From Dasypus novemcinctus (lineage: Eukaryota > Chordata > Mammalia > Cingulata > Dasypodidae): a stretch of 64,000 nucleotides of DNA. Numbering within the stretch: position 1 is the first letter of the stretch; every line of letters begins with the position of its first letter. Shown piece after piece: positions 12,756 to 25,159 of this stretch. The stretch lies in contig NC_080695.1 in the NCBI RefSeq assembly GCF_030445035.2, positions 51,043,954 through 51,107,953 on the forward strand. The letters run 5' to 3'. Both the position numbers and the translations under genes were made by a program. The notes beneath the pieces are model-generated. The model did no database searches. It worked only from the letters and a program-made list of their open reading frames with translations, and had not been told where the DNA came from.

Positions 12756-13184
12756 ATGTTTATTTATTTCATCAGCAATCTTTATTGACCCACCACTTTA
12801 ATGTTTTAATCATAAAATCACGTGATTCCTTAAAAATAAAAAAACAAAATATTTTTAATATTTATAAAAATTAAAACTGGAAGAAAATTTTTATCTTTTG
12901 CACCTTCATAGGAAAATAATTGAATATATATTTTCAGAAATCAGAATGTATTTGATAAGGTGGACTCTTTGGAGAAAGTATTTTTAAGTACCCCTCTTTC
13001 CTCCCGTATCTTGGCAGACAGTAATCAAATCAATTTTTCCAATCAAATAAAAATTTCACAGCAAAACTCTCGGGCATTCTTATTTCCCACTTTTCCTTAT
13101 TCTCTTCGCCTATCATCACTGGCTGTTACTTCTACCCCCCATTTGCGTTTCAAATCCATCTATTTTCCCCAGTCTGGTCATAGC
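12756..13184. other. AT-rich non-coding stretch
   Basis: No gene recognised. The right half (from about 13000) becomes less AT-rich and may already be divergent L2. Confidence 0.5.
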
Positions 13185-13860
13185 TATACAATCTTTGATC
13201 TGGACTACTGCTCCGGCTGCCTGACCAAGGTTTTTCTCTTGCCAGTCTCCATAGTGTTCTCCACTCAGTTACCCAAGTGATCTGTTTAAAATAGAAATAA
13301 GATCATGTCTTACTTCCCTGACTAAAACACTTTAAAGCCTTTCACTTGGCCTGAGAATAAAATCCTGACTACAAAGTCCTTCAACATATAGTTACACCTA
13401 ATTTTCAAGCTCATTTCATGGCTCTTTTCTAAATGCTCGTACCACTCCACTTATTCTTGACTTCTGGTTTGTTTCATGAATATGCCAGGTAGGCTCATTC
13501 CCACCCACAGTCTCTAAGCTGGCAGTTTCCTTTGAATAGGATGCTTTCCTCTAGGTCTTTGTGTGGTTCACCAGGGCGTATTTTTTTCACCCTTCTTTCA
13601 AAGAATACTTCCATTCTCAAGGAGAGTCAGCACAGTTATTCTACATCTCAGAACTGTTTATTTACTGAAAAGTGTTTATCACAATCTGTAACCATCATGG
13701 TTACTTAGGTGTTTTCTTGTTTATTTTGCTCCATCACTCAAATGTAAATTCCACCTAATCAGAGACCAGAACTGTTTTATTCTCACTACACTATCTAGAA
13801 TACTCACAGTCTAGAGGATGGATCATGGCTATATAAGAGGTGTCCAAATAATTGGTGATG
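13185..13860 (+). mobile_element. L2 LINE 3' end
   Basis: The order of blocks fits the L2 3' region: 'taaagcctttcacttggcc' near 13332, 'ctggtttgtttcatgaatatgcc' region near 13464, 'aggtctttgtgtggttcacc' region, 'tgtttatcacaatctgtaacc' region and 'gtaaattccac' near 13744, then 'gagaccagaactgtttta'. These correspond to L2 phrases such as 'gcctttgcactt', 'tttatcaccatctg' and 'gtaagctccatgagggcagg'. Ancient, 5'-truncated and non-coding; ends approximate. Confidence 0.65.
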
Positions 13861-15249
13861 AAGCAAGGATACCCAAAATTCATTTTTTTTTGATGATGGG
13901 TAGGAGGAGATGAAATAAAAAGTACATGTGCACACTGCTGTGAAAGCCACTCCACATGGTAAACAACATATAGTGCTCTCCCATGAGTCACAAGGGCAAA
14001 CTCAATAAATGACAACTATAAATTTGAAATCAAACTCCTTTTCTTGTGGGAAACTCTCAAAAAGAATCAGCAGAATTTATTTAATGATTGACAATTCTCT
14101 CAAGTAATGACAGAGCAGCCAGCTAGTATGTGTAAAATTTTCGATGCCTTTTAAATAAGTGCAGACAGAGTAGGTGACTGTCCACAAGATTTGACTTTAT
14201 AAGACCATAGTTCTATAAAATCTACCCTTCCCCTGCCTTTCTCAGATCTATCAATTATTGAAATTCTAAAGACAATCAGATTTGTTAAGATCAATGGAGA
14301 AGCTTTGTGAGAATTGCTTTATTTTAGAAAAAAGTAAATGAAAAACTATGAAGTAATTTATATAACACCCTTCACTTAAATTTAAAACCAGTTAAAATGT
14401 CCAAATATCCCAGGATGTTACTCTTATATTAAAGTCGACACCACATAAATCTGGATTCTCCTGTCAGAAAATAGTTAACATTGAATGCCTAAAATTATCT
14501 TGTAAGAGAAAATTTACATTCCTATAAAGATCTCTTTGGTGTGAGATAGAAGACAGGACTTACAATATTTTGCATATTCCCATTGTCCTTAGTATGTTTC
14601 AAACAAGTCGGGAATGAGGGAGTCATGAACTGATCGAAGGCAGTTTGAATAGGAAGCAGGAATACATTCTTTGCTCATCAAATCAGAGTTAAAAAAGCAC
14701 CTTAACAAAATTTTAGAGAAAACCTCAATCATTGAATAATCAACGTAGAACTATGTATAAAAAGTAGTTTAACATGAGGTGATTAGGAAGATAAGTTAAT
14801 TATACCATCGAAAGAACACTCATTTAAAGAGTCCATTTTGTGCAACATTCTGAGCTGTCATTTCTGGGTATCACTGAAGGAAATTTTCTGTAAGCATATT
14901 CAGAAGTACATTGAAGCTCACTCTTGTCCAACTTCTCATTACCTATCAATTTATTCCCACTTATCATTCAAGTTGAGAAATTTCATTAATATTGCTAATG
15001 TAATAGTAAAGTGCATTGAAATATATTAATATTCTACATGTATTTATAAGGATTATTGTAATCATAGAAGGCTAACCTAAGAGGTCAATATTCAGTTAAA
15101 ATAATATGCTATCAAGATATTTAGTACTTTTCATTTTAAAAGACTTAAGTCATTTTCCAGATATTTAATCCTCCTTTGGATGCTTTCACACACCTGTTTT
15201 GAGACTAGCACACAAAGGAAATTGTAAGTAGTCCATTTTAGCTAAGAAC
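13861..15249. other. AT-rich non-coding stretch
   Basis: No gene or confidently recognised repeat. The last seven bases before 15250 ('taagaac') are the candidate left target duplication of the LTR that follows. Confidence 0.55.
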
Positions 15250-15980
15250 TGTGGGCGGCCCGTGTGTTTGGGTCTGTGTGTGTGCTGGTGAGTATGAGCA
15301 CGGGCTGGCAGCGGCGCCACTTCATGGAGCTGGTCCCCGTTGTCGCAGGGGTGGATCCTGAGCTGCCGAAACCGCTGTCCTGCTCTCCTGCGCGGGCTGC
15401 TTTGATCCCGTTGTTCTTTTTAGATCCGCTCGGGTCTAGCCGCACGTGGAGCCCGAAATCCGGGCTGGGCGCTACCGCGGCCTGGGCCGAGCGGCTTCAC
15501 CGCATTAACAGCGGCGCCCACGGCGGCGGCAGCCTCTTCCCGGACAGGAGAGCACAGGCGGCCGAGAGCCCACACAGGCGCTTAGAGAGCACGGCAGACG
15601 ATATTGATAGTGAAGCAATGCTTGAAGCTCCTGACAAGACTTGCCTGCGGTCACCCCTCGGGCTGAAGTGTGGTTTGCTGGCCTGGCGGGGGAGCAGCCG
15701 CGGCAGGCCAAGCCGCTGCCCCCATAATAGGGTGGCTGGTCGGACTCACCGCCACCCCTGAAGGGAGCTCGGCATGGGCACAGAGTGCCCTCGGGTCTCC
15801 CCTTCTCAGCAGCCATGCTTCCGCGGCCGCCCCTCCTCCCGGATGGCGCCACACGATGCATGTGTGGCGGCACCCTTCTTCTTCTTTCTCCCTGCGCAGG
15901 CGCAGGCCGGAAAATTCCAGTCTGCCCTTTTCCCTCCCCCGACAGCAGCAACAGCCAGGCGTGGGCGGGAAACTCAAGTC

Positions 15981-16106
15981 TGCCCTCTACCCCAGCAACA
16001 GCAGCCACCAATCCCTAAACCCTGCCCTCTACCCCAGCAACAGCAGCCACCAATCCCTAAACCCTGCCCCTTCCCCCAGCAACAGCAACAGCCAATCCCT
16101 AACCAC
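15981..16106 (+). repeat. 42-bp tandem repeat (about 3 units) in LTR U3
   Basis: Two near-identical 42-bp units start at 15981 and 16023, each carrying 'accccagcaacagcagccac' and 'caatccctaaaccc'. A third, degenerate unit starts at about 16065. Tandem repeats upstream of a retroviral promoter often act as enhancers; here that is only inference. Confidence 0.85.
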
Positions 16107-16151
16107 CACCCCTCCCCCTTCCAGTACCTCCCACTGACCTTTCTCCGGCAA

Positions 16152-16206
16152 CCAATCAGAACAGGGCGTGGCTTCGACCAATCAGCCTTCCCCAGCCCCT
16201 ATAAAA
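16152..16206 (+). promoter_or_regulatory. LTR promoter: two CCAAT boxes, GC box, TATA box
   Basis: CCAAT occurs at 16152-16156 and 16178-16182, each within 'accaatcag'. A GC-box-like 'gggcgtggc' lies at 16164-16172 and 'tataaaa' at 16200-16206. Spacing is that of a compact RNA polymerase II promoter. Transcription would be expected about 25-30 bp downstream of the TATA box, near 16230. Confidence 0.75.
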
Positions 16207-16222
16207 CTGTTGCCTCTCCCTC

Positions 16223-16228
16223 AATAAA
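16223..16228 (+). terminator. LTR polyadenylation signal AATAAA
   Basis: AATAAA lies 23 bp after the start of the TATA box, so the signal would sit at or just upstream of the transcription start. That arrangement is known from some betaretrovirus-type LTRs. A GT-rich stretch follows ('ttggacttgtgtgttt'). Confidence 0.7.
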
Positions 16229-16448
16229 GTTGGACTTGTGTGTTTACCTTGTCTCCGCGGTAGTTCTTCTGCCGTGCGCCCTCCAGTCCTGAGAGCCCCC
16301 GACAAGGGCCTGGCCTCCCTTGTCCCCAGTTGTCGCCAAGGGCCTGGCCTCTGGCCCCCAGTTCGTCGCCTGCTTCTCCGGGCGACCCCTTCGTTGCCGG
16401 CTTCGCCGGGCGACCCCGTCAGCCAAACCGCGCAACCCCTGTGAGACT

Positions 16449-16516
16449 GACCCCTCGTCTGCTGCCGGACCGACCCCTCGTCCTAAGCTGGACCGACCCC
16501 TCATCCGCAGCCAGAC
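16449..16516 (+). repeat. Short tandem repeat in LTR R/U5
   Basis: Three copies of a 'gaccgacccctc(g/a)tcc'-like unit, diverged from each other, within the LTR's downstream part. Confidence 0.6.
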
Positions 16517-16620
16517 CCCACCTCTACCGACCGAGCAAGCCGCCGCACTTGCCTAACTATATCTCTCCTCTACTGCCATGAATTCACCTTGATTCCACTG
16601 TGAACTGTCAATCATAAGCA

Positions 16621-17924
16621 TGAGAACAAGTTGGGCAGTGCTAACGGCCATGAAGAACTTAGCAAAAAAATGCTTTGCATTTAAACTTTAGATCTTCTTA
16701 CATGGAAGAGGTCAAATCCAGTTAGAGCAAAACACCTTTACAGCAGAGGCCATATAACCAAAAATCCTAAGGCCCAGCCCAGTGGACCATTTACTTCAAT
16801 GATGTTCAGTTCAAAATTCCACTGCCAATAAAAACATTGGAAATTCCCCTTTAAGTTGTAACAGGATTTGACTATTAGGGTGGGTTTTGATAAAGCTTTT
16901 TAATAAAGTTTAAATTGTTAAACGATTTTTTTAAAAGTGCATTTTAAATTATTAAACACAAGTATGGAGAAAAGGAATTTTAAAAGGACATCTTAAAGTA
17001 ATGTGATTTTAGTAATTTTCTATTGGCTGATTTAAACATCCCCCTGAAAAAATTAATGTGAAGTATATCATATTCCCAACTTTTTATCTAAAATTGATGA
17101 ATGATTGTCATGTAAAGATCATTTCTGTATTTTTTAGAAAATCTTTGTTTAAAGACTACCTCCCTCACAAGTGACAAATATCATGTATAAAATAGCGCAA
17201 GTAAAGAGTTTACTTAACTGCTACTTCCTTTTTTAAAAAGATTTATGGAAAGAAGATTCAAATTTAATGCTTATTAATCTAGGAAGCTAGAAATATTTAT
17301 ATCCTCCTCTTTAGTTTGGTTGTCTTTGTAAAACTTTTATTTCCTTAAAATAATTGTATTTTTGTATACATAATATTTATTTTAAGTTGCATCAAATACT
17401 TTTTGGAAAGCAAACAGGTTATCAAGTTTTTAAAAAGTCTAGGTAATCATTTTGTTAATCATTTAACTATATACCTTTTGAATAAGATCTTATCTATCTA
17501 TTCATGATATATAATGTTTGTTTACTACATATCTATCAATTACACAAATGCATATGTGAAAGGCTTAATCAGTTTTAAGGAACTTTTACTTTACATATTA
17601 ATACTATATTTCAGAATGCTCTGAATAAATTAATATCTGCAAAATTTTTGAATTGTGAATGAAATCAGCAATGATATAGTAAAATATTTCATATGTTTAA
17701 TAATGGTAAGAGATCATTTTTACTAATTACAGTAATTACAAATTATAAACATGCTAAAAATGTGAAAATGTTTTTCATTTAATCCTACCTTGTAAAGGAA
17801 TATCATTCAATAAAAACAAGTAATATTTACTTTATTTCTAATTTTTTCTCACAACTACAAATCACTGATTCAAATTCCTCCTTTTCTCAGAATAATTATA
17901 ATGTAAATTTGCTACTGCAATATT
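16621..17924. other. AT-rich non-coding stretch
   Basis: Very AT-rich and without a recognisable gene or repeat, apart from the right target-duplication candidate at 16621-16627. Confidence 0.6.
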
Positions 17925-18060
17925 TTTTATTTTCTTTACCTTTTCTTCTTTTCCTTTCCTTTCCCTTTTTCCCTCCCTCCCCTCCTCCTATTCCTCCCCC
18001 TTCCCTCCTTTCCTTCCTTCCTCCAACCATCCTTCCATGTTCCTTCTTCTCCTGCTTTCC
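17925..18060 (+). repeat. Polypyrimidine (CT-rich) tract
   Basis: About 130 bp that is almost entirely C and T, with runs of cctt, ccct and ctcc. Such homopyrimidine/homopurine tracts can adopt triplex structure and expand as imperfect microsatellites. Confidence 0.85.
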
Positions 18061-18831
18061 TATTTCTGTCTTCTTTCGGATATGAAACTGACATTGCCAC
18101 AGATTTTATGTTTCATGTTCTACTCCATCTGTGGAGTCTTTTATATGTGAGGGCCAAGGCCTAGATATAGGAGCATGGTTTCCACATTGGACTGTGTCTG
18201 CCTGCTAGACTGCTTTGTAAGATATCTGGGATTTATACTGTACAATATAATTTTCTATTGCATTTGCCAGTAGTAAATGTTAACAGAAAATGCTATTAAA
18301 GGGAGTAAAATAAAAATGCTTCCACATTTAGAATTACATTGGTGCCACGTGAATCACTGCCAATCATTGTCACTAAAACAGGCTTGAATAATTGCTGCAA
18401 GCTTTCCCTTGAGGTAAAATAAACTGATCAGTTTTATGACATTGATTTTGAATAGATGCCAATAGGTGATGGTATTAGATGGCTCACCCTATCTCAGAAA
18501 TTAACTATCTCTAGTGATTTAGCAAGGAGTATAAACTCACAATAATTGTCCAATTTAATAAAGAAGTTCTTAAAAATGAAAATATGATTATTAAACAAGC
18601 ATTGCTATATATAAAATCAGAATGAATAGTTTCTATTTCAAGCAAACTCTAAATTGGAAACATATCCAAACTAGGTAAGATTTCCCTGCTAATTAATTTA
18701 TTTTACTAATCTTCTGGTATTTTTCATAGTTATGATAAAAACTATATCACTACTTTAAAGTTATGTGGGTATAATTAGATAGATAATTTCTTTTAACAAT
18801 GGTCGTTCAAGAATAACTTTCTCCACGGTAA
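18061..18831. other. AT-rich non-coding stretch
   Basis: No gene or repeat confidently recognised. Confidence 0.55.
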
Positions 18832-19250
18832 TGTTACGGATTGAGTCATGTCTCAACAAAGAGATGCTCAAGTCTTAGTCCCTAGTCCTTTGTATGTGAT
18901 CCTATTTGTAAAGAGGATCTTTGAAGATGTGATTAGTTAAGGTTGGTGCCATATTGAATAAGGGTGGATCTCATCCAATGTGACTGCAGTCCTCATAAGC
19001 AGAGGAAATTTCAAACTCATTACCAGGAGACAGATATGGAGAGCAACGACCACATGACAGAGGCAGATATAGAGTTATGGTTTGCCTGCACGACACCACC
19101 AGGTTACTACAGACTTCAGAGAAAGCATCTTCTTACTGAAACCTTCATTTTGGACTTCCTGTCTCCAAAATAGTGAGCCAATAAATTACTGTTGTTTATA
19201 CCAACTACTCTGTGATACTTTGTTACAGCATCCCTGACAAACTGAGATAG
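18832..19250 (+). mobile_element. MLT1-type MaLR LTR
   Basis: It starts 'tgttacggattgagtcatgt' and follows the MLT1 order closely: 'cctatttgtaaagagga' with 'gaagatgtgattagttaag', 'ctcatccaatgtgactg', 'cctcataagcagaggaaat', 'ttggacttcctgtctccaaa', then 'gagccaataaattactgttg' (with AATAAA near 19180) and 'atactttgttacagcatccc'. Flanks 'ggtaa' and 'gctaa' may be the decayed 5-bp target duplication. Ancient mammalian retroelement LTR, non-coding. Confidence 0.85.
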
Positions 19251-19319
19251 CTAACCTAAAAAACCTTATTATCCATATACCCATTGTTGGCCCATACAAT
19301 TAAAAAATAACTTATGATG

Positions 19320-19602
19320 GAAAGTGGCTGTGGCTCCTTTGATTGGGCTCCCATCTACCATATGAAAGGCCCTGAATTCACATCCCAGGGCCTCATTGTG
19401 AAGGCCAGCTGGACTGTGCCTGTGGAAAGCTGGTGGCCTGTGCCTGCAGGAAGCTGGCCCAGCAAGATGACACAACAAAGAAGACAAGCAGACACAGAAG
19501 AATGTGCAGTGAATGGACACAGAGAGCAGGCAGCAAGCAAGCCACAAGGGGGGAAATAAATAAATGAATGAATGAATGGAAATAAATCTTTTTAAAAAAA
19601 AG
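19320..19602 (+). mobile_element. DAS-type tRNA-derived SINE
   Basis: The head reads 'ctgtggctcctttgattggg' with a degraded B box near 'gaattcacatccc'. The body contains 'agacaagcagacacagaaga', as in the tails of the SINEs at 41016 and 53735. It ends in an (aatg)n and 'aaataaatcttttt' tail. Target duplications 'acttatgatg' (about 19310-19319) and 'actttatgatg' (19603-19613) flank it. It is older and more diverged than the copy at 41016. Confidence 0.8.
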
Positions 19603-19604
19603 AC

Positions 19605-20250
19605 TTTATGATGACTTCCACTTCCACTTATAAGGTAAAATCTGCAAAATAAAACAGCAATCCCACTTTAACAAGGAGAAATACTAGAGAATCTATAAAA
19701 TCATAACTTTTTAATAATGCATCAGGGAGCTGATGCTGCAAGGTAAACATATAATATGAATTCAAAGAAGGACAAGCCTCTTCAAAGAGAGCTGGGACAT
19801 GCAAACTGCTCACTTTTAGCTGAGCACAGGAGGAACAGATACCAGCTTCCATGGAAACAGGTAAAAATAAATCAGTTAACATTTTAGCAAATTGTTAAGG
19901 CCAGGTGTAGGTCTCAGATAGCTCAAAGACCCAGACATAAGGGGTGTATGCATTTCCTTTCCACCAGGTGATTGAGAGAAATATTCAGGACACAGCGGGA
20001 GCCTAGAGAGAGTCCCTCCTCAGGGTTCTGTGGAGGGAACAGTCAACAAACATATGACCATGCACGTCTCTGAACCCTGTACTCTTGGAAATCAAAAGTC
20101 TTAAATTATCAAAAAGCCTGCAGGAAACATGGGTGAAATGAAAAAAAAAAAACCAAAAGAGTCAAATAGAAAACAATTGGAAAGATGGTAGTTTTAAATT
20201 CAGTCATTATTGATAATTACATTAAATGTAAATAGCTTAATTTCCCTACA
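19605..20250 (+). mobile_element. Old L1 fragment (5' region to start of ORF2)
   Basis: The sequence between 19690 and 20250 resembles the 5' part of an old L1: 'ggagctgatgctgcaaggta', 'aaagagagctgggacatgc', 'tctcagatagctcaaagacc', 'ggtgattgagagaaatattc'. It ends at 'gataattacattaaatgtaa', a typical ORF2 start phrase. It breaks off there. No open frame survives. Family assignment is from memory. Confidence 0.5.
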
Positions 20251-23200
20251 AATTTTTGTTGTTTCTATTTCCCTGTGAAGCTAGTGGAAGGGTTCTCTCA
20301 GTGAAGAAGGCACCTAACTTTATACTACAAGACACACAGCATTTTCATTAAAGATGTTGAAAGAATTAATACAAGATGCATAGATATCTTAGTGCCCTTT
20401 TAAAAGTTTTGATAAGTAAGACATTTGATACAACATAGCAAAAATATTAAATTACATTATATTATGCCTTCATGGAAAATAAAATATACTGAGGAAATTA
20501 AAAACTAGACAGACATATGTCCATAAGTTGAGTAGCTAGTCACATGAATGATTTTCTTAGAATAAAGGAAATACAGCTTTATTTTAAAATACTTTAATAT
20601 TAGGGAAATTGGGTTAGTGGAGAAAGTAGAGCACATCAGAATACAAATAAAAAGAAATTCCCTGAAAGGATATCAAACCTTTTTTTAAGTGTTATACTAT
20701 CACCTCGTATAAATGATAGAGATTCCAATGCCATGGCCCATGTGTTCAGTCTTTTTAAACTTCTTCTCACCAAATTCCATGCTGAAATGAAACTCTTATT
20801 TACTTGAGTATGTATATTTAGTTTAGCTGAGAGAGAGTGTGTGTATGTGTATGTGTATAGTCTCCTTCTCTCTCTAAATATGTACATATTATATTTTATG
20901 CGTTCTTTTTCCTGGTGAATTTAAGAATATTTACTGTATTCTGGTTTCTTCTCAGCAAGTTCCATGCCTTCAGGTCAGATTTTGTAATTTCCAGGATACA
21001 CTAACATCATTATTGTCTACATATCTGTATTCTAAATTTTTTGGATATTTGTTCATTTATTTTGTTTTGTTTTGTTTTGGTAGTTTTACTTCAGAAAAGA
21101 GGCCATGTCAAGAGTGACAATGTGTATATTGTATTTCTTGACTCTGGTCAAATATCAAATCAAACCACTAATAAAAAAGGAGGATAGATGGCAGCAGGAA
21201 TATAAGCAGCATTTCAAATATCCTGATCTTTCAAGGTTTTACCTAGATTTTTAAAGTTAGCAGAAAATCTAGATCATACATATTAAAGTGGATCTCCTTG
21301 GAACTGCTTTGTTAATCATTAATATTTTGTATCCTATCACTTTGAATGAAGTTATTGTTTACTGTGAGATATTCTTACCAGCTTTCATTTAGAATAAGGG
21401 ACTATTACATTTAAGAGGACCTAACTGTCCATTTCCAAATGAGAAAAATGATGCTCCCCAGGTGAAAGCAAAGGTGGGAGAGTCATAAAGGCACAGGGTC
21501 CTAAAGCCAGACCACCTTGCTTTCCAACACCAGCTCACAAGCACTTTGATGTTCCATTCAATGTTTAATACTAGTGACTCTTAACACCCGCAATTGTAAA
21601 ACAGGGCAATCTGCGCACTTCCTTTCTAATATGGGAGTTGGGATAATTATAACAGGATAGATGGGATACTTACAAAAGTTAATTGGTGAAGTGTATTTGT
21701 GATAAAGTATATTTTTGTGCCTCTGTATTCTATCAGTATTAGCAGTGTGACTGTGACCGGGGCAGGTTAATAACACTCCAATTTCTCTTCTCTCACTTTT
21801 AAATACCCAGGATACTAATGCCTCATTAGCATTGTGTGAGGGGAGAGGAAAAAACAGTTGTAACATGCTACAAGCAAGATGTGGCACAGGATAAGTGCTT
21901 ATTTTTGTTTTAATCATTGTTGTAGGATATAAATCTTAGGGAAAATCTCAGTTTGGAAAATTGCAAATTGGAAATACTTTGAGGTACATGAAAAAATACT
22001 GTAATGAATTTAAAACATTGGCAATCTGTTGGTAACTTATTTCAACAGTCTTTGTACCCTTTGGTACAGATTTTATTAAAGTTAATTCTACAGATTCCTC
22101 GTATAATCCATATTTCAAACTCTGAAACAAACCTTTAGAATAGAGAAATGACAACCTATAAATCCATTGGAAGTAAAGAATGACACGAACCATTAGAATG
22201 GTGTGAGCATCAGAAAACAACCATTTAAAAAAGAAATAACACATGAAATGCTCACTTTAAATTTGTCCAAATAAACATAAATGAATTAAATAATTAAACT
22301 AAATCTTAGACTCTTGAACAAGGTTCATTTCAATGATAAATACAGTAGTCTTGTTCTTTTAATGAATTATAATGTTTTATTAATAAATAGGTTGTAGATA
22401 ATTATATTTTTAGAGCTGAAGCCCATCTGTGTATATAGAAGAGTTTACAGAAAAATTATTTTATGAGCACCTCTTTGTATAAAAACCAAATGAAATGTCA
22501 GAAGCTATTTTAACAAGAATAGAAAAGAGCATTCATCAATTTTAAAATTGCTAAAATATTAGTGAATTTATTAAGACTATCATAAATCAATTTTATAATT
22601 TACTAACTACAGATGTTCACAAAATGTATCAAAGTAACAGATTTTTCCAAATATATCCTACACAAATAGCACCCACAGTATCATTTTATACTGTCATTAA
22701 AATGACCCTTTTCAAATAAATTGAAAAAAAAGTTGCATACAAATACCTGTAATCAGTAGGGAAAGTTAACTAGAATGTGAAACAGCCCTGTATTTTGAGT
22801 CTAGTGGAAATCTGGCCTTTCAAAAATATGTATGCCATTACATCCTTACAAACTGTTTATCTCAATTCATAAGATCACTTATTAAAGCTTACCCATGTAT
22901 TTGTTTATTTGCCACTGCTTATTAAAGGAGATGAATATCAACATTAAACATTTTAAGTGCTCAAAAACATGTTCTAAAATAAACCACACCCTCACTGGAA
23001 ATTCTTACTTTGCTTTTACATGCACAATCTAACACCAAAGAAGATTTGTGATTTTGAACTTTGTCATCCCATTTATCAGACTATTAACTCAGTCACACAT
23101 CTATTTTTAAAAGGTTAGAGTCTCCTTTGTAATGCCTACTTCCAATTAAAAAAAAATAATACATGAATGAAAGCACTGAAGATACTGCCCTTTGTTAGTC

Positions 23201-24849
23201 CTGATGTTAACAGCTTTTGAGACTAGAAATAAAGAGGCATATAATAACCATAATCTACTTGGGAATTATGGTTTTCTATAGTTTTGGATACTTATAAGAA
23301 TATCTGCTATGACTCAGAAAGAATCTGGTAATCTACAAACTATTTTTTTGCACTTTCTCATGTGAACAATCCAAAATTTTAGTAGTTGTTTTATACAAGC
23401 ACTCCATTCATTGACTTTTCAATTTTCTCATTAGTATTTCTTTTAAAATAAATATGTCATCAAGACAGGTTTTCTAAGATCCAATTACATGCAAATCTCA
23501 CGGTTTTAGAATAATATTATTTCCTTGGATAATAAGAACATCAATTTTTTTTTCCTTTAAGAAAATTCCTCAATATAACAAAGTTGGCAGCAGAAATAGT
23601 TGACCTTACTTTTGTATTCCAGGTGAAAACCAGCAGTGGCCACACTAATATCTCGTTGGAAATGTCAGTAGAGTCAATTGGAAGTGCTAGGACCATGCTT
23701 CCTATAAGAAATAAGGTAGATTTCACTTTAACCAATGCATTCACTTTTTCAAGTATTAAATATGTGAGGCTATTTTTAGGCTTATAAATCGCAGTAGTTT
23801 GTCTGACTTAATGTAAGGATTGGCATTTAGCACTATATATTGAGTCTTTCTACTGTTGATGGTACAACAAAAAGTTAGACTTCATCTTCTCTACCCTGCT
23901 CAAGCACAAGACGTGACTAGCTTTATATCATGTCAGTGAATATAAAATCTTATTATATTTTAACGGTGCATTTGGTTTTCTATATTGTTTTCTTTTAACA
24001 TGTAATATTCTGCCTTTTTGTTTGTTTGTTTTGATTTGACATGTACAAAGAGGGAACAAATTCTCAGCCTAATGGGGCTGAGGGAGCAGTCAGTCTGAGG
24101 AGATGTGGATCCAATGGATTATTTTTATGCTGTTGCTTTTGATTATATATCTCTTTTCCATTCTTTGTGAGACTCATACTGAATCATGTTCCCCCTGAGA
24201 TCTGTGAATAAATTCAACAAAGAATGTGTGAAAAGGGAAATATGGGTTTATTTTTATATAATGCTCTTTTTACTTAACATGTCCTAGCCTGTGTCACAGC
24301 AACTCAGGAGAATTACTGATCCAAGGACAAGGGCGAGAAAGCAGCTCTCACACTGGAAGATGCTGAGATAAAGAAAAATGGTCATGAGTCACTTTAAAAT
24401 ATTTTGGCTCAATGAATTGTCCCGTGGGAAAATGCTACGCAAGTTTTAATCATTTTTTTTCCTTAAACACATATGCTTGATATTCTAATATATTAAAACT
24501 ATTCCCTAGGTAAGCACTGTGTACATAGTAGTTGTCAAGGAACTATCCATTCTATAAAACTCGCCACAGTACAGGCAAATTATTAGAGGAAGATATGATG
24601 AAGATAATTCCAATGTATGAACAAATAATATTTATGTAGTAGAACAAAGAAATAAGTTGATTATTCAAAACGTATAAACATTAATGAAAAGATAAGATAC
24701 TCTATAATTCTTCATGTCTACTTACACAATACCAATGTCACAATATCATCCAGTAGCTTTAAATAAAGAGTTCCATGAAAGGACTCCTGCTGTCTATTGA
24801 TTATCCTAAGGCTTCATAAACTGAAAGTGTCCAAACCTGATCATAACCT
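20251..24849. other. Long AT-rich stretch without recognised features
   Basis: This 4.6 kb contains no supportable gene or RNA. I see only minor low-complexity (a GT/GA run near 20830-20875, tttg repeats near 21060 and 24020) and weak old-repeat hints near 21420 (MIR-like). ORFs are under 120 codons and lack motifs. Confidence 0.55.
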
Positions 24850-25130
24850 GCCTCTGGCTGACCTCCCTTGTTCAATGTCTCAGTCAACAACACTATCAAT
24901 CTCCACCCACATCCTAGCATTGGAAAGTTCCTTCCTCTCCATCATGCCATACTGCTCTCTAATCAGGCCATCAGGCCCTTAGTAGCCTGCTGCCTAAATC
25001 CCTCCCCCTTTCACTCACCCCATCTTTCCATCTTCACAACTATCTGGTTCAAGCCACCAATTCTTTTAACCAGGATAAGGGTGATATTTTTCTAACATGT
25101 TTACTGAACCTACATTTGTCCCAATCCAAT
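24850..25130 (+). mobile_element. Possible L2 LINE fragment
   Basis: Pyrimidine-rich sequence with phrases such as 'ctccatcatgccatactgct' resembles the central part of L2 3' ends and stops before the L1 3' UTR at 25160. Divergence makes this a weak assignment. Confidence 0.35.
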
Positions 25131-25159
25131 TAATATGCTGTTAGGCATTTAGAAAGCTC

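Larger units (their letters stand above)
15250..16620 (+). mobile_element. Solo LTR of an endogenous retrovirus, GC-rich
   Basis: A 1371-bp GC-rich block in AT-rich DNA starts TG (15250) and ends CA (16620). It is flanked by 'taagaac' on the left and 'tgagaac' on the right (6 of 7 identical), as expected for a 6-7 bp target duplication. It contains two CCAAT boxes, a GC box, a TATA box and an AATAAA in the order of an LTR promoter/polyadenylation region, with a 42-bp tandem repeat upstream. There is no gag/pol/env and no second LTR, so it is a solo LTR. The long length and 6-bp duplication favour a class II (ERVK-like) origin, but that is inference. ORFs across it on both strands are GC-driven artefacts. 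Confidence 0.75.

Noticed and set aside
15264-16556. ORFs of 60-172 codons in the GC-rich LTR as genes
   Set aside because: They overlap on both strands, lack retroviral or other domains, and lie across promoter and tandem-repeat sequence.
17941-18060. Polypyrimidine tract as a splice-acceptor region
   Set aside because: Far longer than a splice tract, and no AG is followed by a plausible exon.
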